This document shows positions 1-4,287 of a DNA stretch of 5,430 nt, one piece after another. Under the pieces are notes generated by a model. That model saw only the letters and a program-made list of their open reading frames with translations, searched no databases and was not told the origin of the DNA. Within the stretch, counting starts at the first letter, position 1. Each line of letters begins with the position of its first letter. A program made the translations under genes and the position numbers. The DNA comes from Pseudomonadota bacterium (lineage in GTDB: Bacteria; Pseudomonadota; Gammaproteobacteria; Burkholderiales; Burkholderiaceae_C), in the NCBI GenBank assembly GCA_023436025.1, contig JAEZKX010000142.1, positions 1-5,430 on the forward strand, in the 5' to 3' direction.

Positions 1-156
1 GGCCTGGGCATCGGGGGCGGGCGCGGCCACCGACAGGCTGGCGCCGTCGCCGCAGGGCAGCTGGCTGAAGGTGTTGCCGCAGCGGTGCACCTGCTGTGCG
101 CCGGCGCCGGCGGCGGCCAGTGCGGCCGCGAGAAGAAGAACGGTCCTCGGGTTCAC
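1..156 (-). CDS. Small secreted protein with Cys motif, N-terminal part (runs off left edge)
   Basis: Fifty-two codons are visible, starting at a GTG (154-156) and open to the window edge, so the C-terminus is missing. The N-terminus looks like a Sec signal peptide: MNPRT, then the hydrophobic run VLLLAAALAAAGAGA, with likely cleavage after AGA and a mature start near QQVHRCGN. The mature part begins with two cysteines in HRCGN-TFSQLPCGDG. This resembles small periplasmic proteins of Burkholderiales with a (V/I)YRCGN-(S/T)(Y/F)S-x-x-PC pattern, sometimes labelled DUF4124-like; the family name is tentative and no function is known to me. The start is supported by a strong Shine-Dalgarno AAGGAGG (161-167) four bases upstream. 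It lies 32 bases after the pth stop with no terminator between, so co-transcription with pth is likely. Confidence 0.72.
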   Translation of the reverse strand, partial: MNPRTVLLLAAALAAAGAGAQQVHRCGNTFSQLPCGDGASLSVAAPAPDAQA

Positions 157-160
157 GCTG

Positions 161-167
161 CCTCCTT
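161..167 (-). promoter_or_regulatory. Strong ribosome binding site for the secreted-protein gene
   Basis: On the minus strand this reads AAGGAGG, a near-perfect Shine-Dalgarno, ending four bases before the GTG at 154-156. It decides the non-ATG start and is the best ribosome binding site in the window. Confidence 0.75.
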
Positions 168-188
168 CCCCTTGCGGGAAACAAACGC

Positions 189-800
189 TCAGGCCGCCTC
201 GGGAGGCCGCGGCGGCTTGGGCCGCGGCGGCTTGTGCGTGTGCACCAGGAGGGTGGCCTTGTCCATCTCGCCCGCCAGCAGGGCCGGCACGGCATGCAGG
301 GTGCGGGCGATCGCGTCTTCGATCGCGGTGCGCTGTTCGGGCGCGGGCTTCTTCAGCACCCAGTTCACCACCTCGGACTTCACGCCGGGGTGGCCGATGC
401 CGATGCGCAGCCGCCAGTAGGCGTCGGTGCCGAGCTGGGCGTGGATGTCGCGCAGGCCGTTGTGGCCGGCGTGGCTGCCCCCCAGCTTCAGCTTGGCCTG
501 GCCGGGAACGATGTCCAGCTCGTCGTGCACCACCAGGATCTCTTCCGGCGCGATCTTGTAGAAGCGCGCGAGCGCGGCCACCGACTTGCCCGAGAGGTTC
601 ATGAAGGTCAGCGGCTCCAGCAGCCAGACGGGGCGGCCGTGGACGTTGGCGCGCGCCACCAGGCCGTGGTAGCCGCGGTCGTGCGCGAGCTGCACCTTGA
701 GGTCGCGCGCGAGCGCGTCGACCCACCAGAAACCGGCGTTGTGGCGGGTGGCTTCGTATTCGGGGCCGGGATTGCCCAGGCCGACGAACAGCTTGATCAT
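189..800 (-). CDS. pth: Peptidyl-tRNA hydrolase (Pth, bacterial type)
   Basis: A complete 203-residue cytoplasmic enzyme that hydrolyses the ester bond of peptidyl-tRNAs released prematurely from ribosomes, recycling the tRNA; it is essential in most bacteria. Family signatures sit at the positions known from E. coli Pth: VGLGNPG at the N-terminus with Asn10, catalytic His20 in TRHNAGF, the LEPLTFMN segment with Met67 and Asn68, VVHDELD with Asp93, and LGGSHAGHNGL with Asn114. The E. coli enzyme is about 194 residues; here a Pro/Lys/Arg-rich tail (HKPPRPKPPRPPEAA, 189-203) adds a few. The ATG at 798-800 gives the canonical MIKLFVGLGNPG start, although no clear Shine-Dalgarno precedes it. It lies 128 bases beyond the rplY stop, behind a strong terminator, so it probably has its own promoter or depends on read-through. 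I could not identify convincing -35/-10 boxes. Confidence 0.97.
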   Translation of the reverse strand: MIKLFVGLGNPGPEYEATRHNAGFWWVDALARDLKVQLAHDRGYHGLVARANVHGRPVWLLEPLTFMNLSGKSVAALARFYKIAPEEILVVHDELDIVPGQAKLKLGGSHAGHNGLRDIHAQLGTDAYWRLRIGIGHPGVKSEVVNWVLKKPAPEQRTAIEDAIARTLHAVPALLAGEMDKATLLVHTHKPPRPKPPRPPEAA

Positions 801-861
801 GGTGGGAAGGTAGTGGATGGGCCGCGGCCGGCGATGGGACTATTGTCACCACGCCGGAATG

Positions 862-886
862 AAAAAAGGCCCGCGGGTGCGGGCCT
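862..886 (-). terminator. Rho-independent terminator downstream of rplY
   Basis: On the minus strand a perfect 8-bp stem AGGCCCGC / GCGGGCCT (arms 879-886 and 867-874) with an ACCC loop (875-878) is followed directly by a run of T (plus-strand A run 862-867). This is a textbook intrinsic terminator for leftward transcription. It lies 42 bases past the rplY stop and 61 bases before the pth start, marking the probable end of the run of genes leading to rplY. Confidence 0.88.
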
Positions 887-896
887 GTTGCGCGCC

Positions 897-916
897 GGCC
901 CCGCGCGGGCGGGGCC
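897..916 (-). repeat. GC-rich perfect inverted repeat (stem-loop) after rplY
   Basis: GGCCCCGC and GCGGGGCC form a perfect 8-bp stem around a 4-base loop (905-908), 12 bases past the rplY stop. It has no T run of its own, so it is not a complete intrinsic terminator. It sits 10 bases upstream (in transcript order) of the terminator at 862-886, making a tandem hairpin pair. It may protect the 3' end of the rplY message from exonucleases or help pause polymerase; that role is inference. Confidence 0.7.
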
Positions 917-928
917 AGACGGCGGCTT

Positions 929-1594
929 TTACTTCTTGGCGGGCTTGGCGGCCGGCTTGCCGCCCTTGCCGGCGGCAGCCTTGGCGTCGGCGGCCGGCGC
1001 GGCGCCTTCGGCCGCTTCGGGCGCGGCTTCTTCCGCCGCGGGCACCACCACCGACACCAGCGCCGGGTTGGGCTTGCCGTGCGTCACGGCCTTCACGCCC
1101 TTGGGCAGCTTGATGTCCTTCAGGTGCAGGGTCGTGCCCTTCTTCAGGCCCGACAGGTCGACCTCGATGAACTCGGGCAGGTCGGCCGGCAGGCAGGAGA
1201 TGTCGAGTTCGTTGATGATCGGGTTGACCAGACACTTGTCGAGCTTGACGGCTTCGGACTCCTCGGCGCCCTTGTAGTGCACCGGCACCTTCATGTGCAG
1301 GCGGGTGTTGGCATCGACGCGCTGGAAGTCGATGTGCTGGACCTGCTGGCGGAACGGGTGGTACTGCACGTCACGCAGCAGCACCTTGGAGGTCTTGCCG
1401 CCGAGTTCCATGTCGAGGATCGACGAGTGGAAGGCTTCCTTCTTGAGGGCGTGCCACAGGGCGTTGTGATCGAGTTCGATCAGCTGGGGCTGGCCCTCGC
1501 CGCCGTACACGATGCCGGGCGTCTTGCCCACGGTGCGGAGACGGCGGCTCGCACCCGTTCCCTGCTTGGCGCGCTCGAAAGCGACGAATTTCAT
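929..1594 (-). CDS. rplY: 50S ribosomal protein L25 / general stress protein Ctc (long form)
   Basis: A 221-residue ribosomal protein of the L25/TL5/CTC family, which binds 5S rRNA in the large subunit. The N-terminal 5S-binding domain covers about residues 1-95, with MKFVAFERAKQGTGASRRLR, GKTPGIVYGG, LLRDVQYHPFRQQVQHIDF as landmarks. The C-terminal beta domain follows, about 96-185, with VPVHYKGAEES, LPADLPEFIEVDLSGL and LHLKDIKLPKGV. The E. coli protein has only the first domain (94 residues); the two-domain CTC form is usual in betaproteobacteria. The last 35 or so residues are a low-complexity Ala/Glu then Ala/Lys tail ending KPAAKPAKK. An upstream in-frame ATG at 1616-1618 would add eight residues (MGSRLEPD). 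I prefer the ATG at 1592-1594 because MKFVAFER is the family start and GGAG lies six bases ahead. Its place after prs and before pth is common in Burkholderiales. Confidence 0.96.
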   Translation of the reverse strand: MKFVAFERAKQGTGASRRLRTVGKTPGIVYGGEGQPQLIELDHNALWHALKKEAFHSSILDMELGGKTSKVLLRDVQYHPFRQQVQHIDFQRVDANTRLHMKVPVHYKGAEESEAVKLDKCLVNPIINELDISCLPADLPEFIEVDLSGLKKGTTLHLKDIKLPKGVKAVTHGKPNPALVSVVVPAAEEAAPEAAEGAAPAADAKAAAGKGGKPAAKPAKK

Positions 1595-1600
1595 ATCTGG

Positions 1601-1604
1601 CTCC
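1601..1604 (-). promoter_or_regulatory. Ribosome binding site deciding the rplY start
   Basis: The minus strand reads GGAG six bases before the ATG at 1592-1594. The alternative upstream ATG (1616-1618) would place this site inside the coding region, so the motif favours the shorter, family-typical L25 N-terminus. Confidence 0.6.
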
Positions 1605-1647
1605 AGTCGGGAACCCACCGCGACCAGTGTGGTTCCGTTTGCTACAT

Positions 1648-1661
1648 GCCCCGCAAGGGGC
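1648..1661 (-). repeat. Small stem-loop in the prs-rplY spacer
   Basis: GCCCC / GGGGC form a perfect 5-bp stem with a 4-base loop (TTGC in the transcript). No T run follows, so it is not an intrinsic terminator. It is the second of two hairpins in the 104-base gap between prs and rplY and may affect message stability; no function is demonstrated by the sequence. Confidence 0.45.
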
Positions 1662-1669
1662 GCTCGGGT

Positions 1670-1691
1670 GGCGGGCAGCGTGCTGCCCGCC
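1670..1691 (-). repeat. Strong inverted repeat just after the prs stop
   Basis: A perfect 10-base inverted repeat, GGCGGGCAGC and GCTGCCCGCC with two bases between (in practice a 9-bp stem with a 4-base loop), begins seven bases after the prs stop codon. The following transcript bases are ACCCGAGCG, with no T tract. It may be a 3'-end stabiliser, a pause or partial attenuator that sets the prs to rplY ratio, or part of a Rho-dependent site. The structure is clear; the role is inference. Confidence 0.65.
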
Positions 1692-1698
1692 CTTCAGC

Positions 1699-2679
1699 TC
1701 AGAACAGGTTGACCTGGTCCGAGAAGAGGCTCATGACCGACTCGCCCTTGGCAATGCGCTGGATCGTCTCGGCGAACAGCGGAGCCACGGAGAGCTGGCG
1801 GATCTTGCCGGTGGCGCGGGCGGCCTCCGACAGGGGAATCGTGTTGGTCACCACCACCTCGTCGAGGGCCGAGCCCTTGGCGATGCGGTCGATGGCCGGG
1901 CCCGAGAAGATCGGGTGGGTGCAGTAGGCGTAGACGTTCTTGGCGCCGCGCTCCTTGAGCACCTCGGCCGCCTTCACCAGCGTGCCGGCGGTGTCGATCA
2001 TGTCGTCCATGATCACGCAGTTGCGGCCTTCGATCTCGCCGATGACGTGCATCACCTCGCTGACGTTGGCCTTGGGCCGGCGCTTGTCGATGATGGCGAG
2101 GTCGGTGCCCAGCTGCTTGGCCAGCGCGCGGGCGCGCACCACGCCGCCGACGTCGGGCGAGACCACGATGAGGTCTTCGTAGTTCTTCTGCCGCAGGTCG
2201 CCCAGCAGCACTGGCGAGGCGTAGATGTTGTCGACCGGGATGTCGAAGAAGCCCTGGATCTGGTCGGCGTGCAGGTCCATGGTCAGGACCCGGGCGACGC
2301 CCACCGTCTCCAGCAGGTTGGCCACCACCTTGGCCGAGATCGGCACGCGGGTCGAGCGCGGCCGGCGGTCCTGGCGGGCGTAGCCGAAGTACGGGATGAC
2401 GGCGCTGATGCGTTCGGCCGAGGCGCGCTTGAGCGCATCGACCATGATCAGCAGTTCCATCAGGTTCTCGTTGGTCGGGGTGCAGGTGGACTGCACCACG
2501 AAGACGTCGCGAGCGCGGACGTTGGTGTTGATCTCGACGGTGATCTCGCCGTCGGAAAAACGGCTCACCGAGGCGGCGCCGAGCGAAATGCCCAGGTGGC
2601 CGGCGATTTCCGCGGCCAACGCCGGATTGGCGTTGCCGGTGAACACCATGAAATCTGGAGCGGGGGGTGTTGCCTGCAT
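1699..2679 (-). CDS. prs: Ribose-phosphate pyrophosphokinase (PRPP synthetase)
   Basis: A 326-residue cytoplasmic enzyme making 5-phosphoribosyl-1-pyrophosphate from ribose 5-phosphate and ATP, the precursor for purines, pyrimidines, histidine, tryptophan and NAD. Clear class I motifs are present: MVFTGNANPALA at 11-22, SRFSDGEI at 39-46, the ATP-binding segment YFGYARQDRR at 97-106, DLHADQIQGFFDIPVDN at 135-151 with the metal-binding His137, the flexible-loop DKRRP at 198-202, and the PRPP-binding loop DDMIDTAGT at 225-233. The length fits the family (about 310-320). The ATG at 2677-2679 is chosen; the internal ATG at codon 11 would give MVFTGNAN and also fits the family core, and neither start has a clear Shine-Dalgarno. 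The gene begins 33 bases after the 3' end of tRNA-Gln, so the leader left after tRNA processing would be very short. Confidence 0.97.
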   Translation of the reverse strand: MQATPPAPDFMVFTGNANPALAAEIAGHLGISLGAASVSRFSDGEITVEINTNVRARDVFVVQSTCTPTNENLMELLIMVDALKRASAERISAVIPYFGYARQDRRPRSTRVPISAKVVANLLETVGVARVLTMDLHADQIQGFFDIPVDNIYASPVLLGDLRQKNYEDLIVVSPDVGGVVRARALAKQLGTDLAIIDKRRPKANVSEVMHVIGEIEGRNCVIMDDMIDTAGTLVKAAEVLKERGAKNVYAYCTHPIFSGPAIDRIAKGSALDEVVVTNTIPLSEAARATGKIRQLSVAPLFAETIQRIAKGESVMSLFSDQVNLF

Positions 2680-2712
2680 GTGGGAACGATTGTTCAGACC
2701 CGATGGACGGTT

Positions 2713-2789
2713 TGGCAGGGGAGGAAGGACTCGAACCCTCGCATGCCGGAATCAAAATCCGGTGCCTTAACCAACTTGGCGACTCCCCT
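2713..2789 (-). tRNA. tRNA-Gln (anticodon TTG), CCA encoded
   Basis: A complete 77-base cloverleaf with 5' end at 2789. The acceptor stem is AGGGGAG / CTCCCCT (7 bp) and the discriminator is G73 (2716), followed by an encoded CCA (2713-2715). The D arm is GCC-AAGTTGGTTAA-GGC. The anticodon arm CCGGA-TTTTGAT-TCCGG has anticodon TTG at 2753-2755, reading CAA and, by wobble, CAG. The variable loop is CATGC and the T arm is GAGGG-TTCGAGT-CCTTC, with one G-U pair. All arms pair. It lies 38 bases after the ispE stop and 33 bases before prs with no obvious promoter of its own, so it is probably released from a longer transcript by RNase P and 3' nucleases. Confidence 0.97.
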
Positions 2790-2827
2790 ACACGGGTCTG
2801 CGGCTGCAACCAGCCTCAAACCGAATC

Positions 2828-3670
2828 TCACCCGGATGCCCATCCCGCCAGCGGATGGACATCCAGTTTGCTGCATTCTCGCGCCTTCCAGCCCGCCGGA
2901 ACCTCTTCCGCCAGACATTTGCCCGGTGGCAGCAGCGCGAAAACCGCGCTGCCCGAGCCCGTCATTCGGGCGGAAAGGCCCTGCGAACCCAGCCATTGCA
3001 GCGCCTGCTCCACATCGGGGCAGATCTGCCGGGCTACCGGTTCCAAGTCGTTGTGACCAAAACCGAAGGGGTTAGCAGCAAAGCCTGAGATTGTAGCACT
3101 GTTGCTGTCGCGTTTCAGCGCCGGGCTGCGAAAGATGTCGGAAGTGGCCAATCCCGCGGGTGGCTTGACCACCGCGAAGCGCGCCGGCGGCAGCTCCAGC
3201 GGCGTGATGCGCTCGCCCACACCCTCCACCCACGCACTGCGTCCGCGCAGGAAGAAGGGCACGTCGGCGCCCAGGGCCAGCCCGATGCGCTCGAGCTGGG
3301 GCAGTGCCAGGTCGAGCGACCACAGCCGGTTGAGTGCGAGCAATGTGCTCGCGGCGTCCGAGGAGCCGCCGCCCATGCCGGCTTCGGCCGGGATGCGCTT
3401 GTCGGTGGCGATGTGGGCGCCTTCGGTGCAGCCGGTGGCCTGTTGCAGGGCCCGGGCCGCGCGCAGCACCAAGTCGTCGGCCGGCAGCGGCGGGCCCAGG
3501 TCCGCGCGGCTGAGCGCGCCGCCAGCGCGGCGTTCGAAGTGCAGGGTGTCGTGCCAGTCCACCAGCACGAAAGCCGACTGCAGCAGGTGGTAGCCGTCGG
3601 CCCGACGCCCCACGATGTGCAGGAACAGGTTGAGCTTGGCCGGCGCCGGAACGTCGTACAGGGCCCGCAT
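2828..3670 (-). CDS. ispE: 4-diphosphocytidyl-2-C-methyl-D-erythritol kinase (IspE)
   Basis: A 280-residue GHMP-family kinase that uses ATP to phosphorylate CDP-methylerythritol at the 2-hydroxyl, the third committed step towards IPP and DMAPP in the MEP isoprenoid pathway. Key features are PAPAKLNLFLHIVGRRADGYH at the N-terminus with catalytic Lys12, the glycine-rich ATP loop PAEAGMGGGSSDAAS at 94-108, LGADVPFFL at 133-141 with catalytic Asp136, and the C-terminal GHMP motif ARMTGSGSAVFA at 234-245. The length matches the family (about 280-290). The reading frame stays open far upstream as a shadow across lolB. The ATG at 3668-3670 is chosen because MRALYDVPAPAKLN matches known N-termini and GAGG (3677-3680) lies six bases ahead. 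The lolB-ispE-prs order is also found in E. coli. Confidence 0.97.
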   Translation of the reverse strand: MRALYDVPAPAKLNLFLHIVGRRADGYHLLQSAFVLVDWHDTLHFERRAGGALSRADLGPPLPADDLVLRAARALQQATGCTEGAHIATDKRIPAEAGMGGGSSDAASTLLALNRLWSLDLALPQLERIGLALGADVPFFLRGRSAWVEGVGERITPLELPPARFAVVKPPAGLATSDIFRSPALKRDSNSATISGFAANPFGFGHNDLEPVARQICPDVEQALQWLGSQGLSARMTGSGSAVFALLPPGKCLAEEVPAGWKARECSKLDVHPLAGWASG

Positions 3671-3676
3671 GGCAGG

Positions 3677-3680
3677 CCTC
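3677..3680 (-). promoter_or_regulatory. Ribosome binding site deciding the ispE start
   Basis: The minus strand reads GAGG six bases before the ATG at 3668-3670. It supports that start over any codon in the long upstream open frame. Confidence 0.55.
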
Positions 3681-3760
3681 AGAAGCTGTGAATGAATTGA
3701 TCGCGCCCGCAGACGCCCCGGCCCGAAGGGTGCGGCCAGGTAGCTGTTGATCGTTCCATC

Positions 3761-3779
3761 GCGGCCCTGGACAGGCCGC
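3761..3779 (-). repeat. Stem-loop in the lolB-ispE spacer
   Basis: GCGGCC and GGCCGC (3761-3766 and 3774-3779) form a 6-bp stem with a 7-base loop; the pairing can extend inward (CTG/CAG) if one base is bulged. It lies 31 bases after the lolB stop. No T run follows in the leftward direction, so it is not an intrinsic terminator, and ispE may still be co-transcribed with lolB. The rest of the 140-base spacer (3671-3810) shows no convincing promoter. Confidence 0.4.
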
Positions 3780-3810
3780 ACGCAGGTGCGAGGAATTCGT
3801 TCACGGCTTC

Positions 3811-4287
3811 TCAGCGTTCGAAGGCGATGCGCAGGTCGGCCACCGGCGGCGGCGCGGCGCGTTGGGCGCGCAGGCGCCCCTCGCCCACCTGGCTCACGTC
3901 CACCTGCCAGCCGGGCACCTCGGTGGCGCGGCCGGCCAGCCAGTCGAACAGGGCGGCGATGGGCAGCGGCGCGCCGGTGACCTCCTGGGCCAGGGCCTCG
4001 AGCGAAGGGAACTGGCGCATGCCGTCCCCGGTGCGCAGCGTGGCGGAGCCGGGCGACCACAGCAGCACGCCGGCCGTACCGCCCAGCGGCGTGAACAGCC
4101 GCAGCTCGCCGGCCGTGGGGAGGCCCTTGAGTTCGAAGCCGGCGTTGAAGGGCGCTTGGCCCTGGACCGCCAGCGCCAGCCGGCCCGCCCACGACTGCGC
4201 GCCGGGCTGGGGCTGCGAACGCCGGGGCGTGGCGCAGGCGGCCAGCAGGGCCGGCAGGGCCAGGGCGAACAGGCGGCGCTCCATCAT
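3811..4287 (-). CDS. lolB: Outer-membrane lipoprotein receptor LolB
   Basis: A 158-residue lipoprotein predicted to accept lipoproteins from the periplasmic carrier LolA and insert them in the outer membrane. A lipoprotein signal peptide is clear: MMERR, hydrophobic LFALALPALLA, then lipobox LAAC with Cys18. The residues after Cys18 are Ala-Thr, with no Asp at +2, which fits outer-membrane sorting. The mature part has WAGRLALAV at about 33-41, FELKG at 51-55, LRLFTPLGGTAGVLLW at 62-77 and FDWLAGR at 114-120, matching the LolB pattern; TPLG resembles the exposed Leu-containing loop needed for insertion in E. coli LolB. At 158 residues it is shorter than E. coli LolB (207), as I expect for this group. 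Its ATG overlaps the TGA of the upstream TPR gene (ATGATG), so either of two adjacent ATGs could be used and translation is probably coupled. The neighbouring ispE-prs supports the call. Confidence 0.9.
   Translation of the reverse strand: MMERRLFALALPALLAACATPRRSQPQPGAQSWAGRLALAVQGQAPFNAGFELKGLPTAGELRLFTPLGGTAGVLLWSPGSATLRTGDGMRQFPSLEALAQEVTGAPLPIAALFDWLAGRATEVPGWQVDVSQVGEGRLRAQRAAPPPVADLRIAFER

Noticed and set aside
801..861. Promoter for pth in the gap after the terminator
   Set aside because: One is expected, but no pair of -35/-10 hexamers with good spacing stands out (only weak TTTTCA-like and TAGTCC-like stretches), so I do not annotate it.
96..1277. Long plus-strand open frame of 393 codons
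   Set aside because: It runs antisense through pth, the terminator and much of rplY, both secure by motif. Its translation is Arg/Gly/Ala/Val-rich and low in complexity, as expected for a high-GC shadow frame.
1616..1618. Upstream ATG as the rplY start
   Set aside because: It would add MGSRLEPD, which is not part of the L25 family N-terminus, and would place the GGAG ribosome site inside the gene.
1694..2809. Second minus-strand frame of 371 codons over prs
   Set aside because: It overlaps prs out of frame and includes the tRNA-Gln gene; the translation is a repetitive Arg/Gly/Pro shadow.
1627..3075. Plus-strand open frame of 482 codons
   Set aside because: It lies antisense to prs, crosses the tRNA-Gln gene and enters ispE. 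The composition (many His, Asp, Val, Gly) is that of a complement shadow, and no domain is recognisable.
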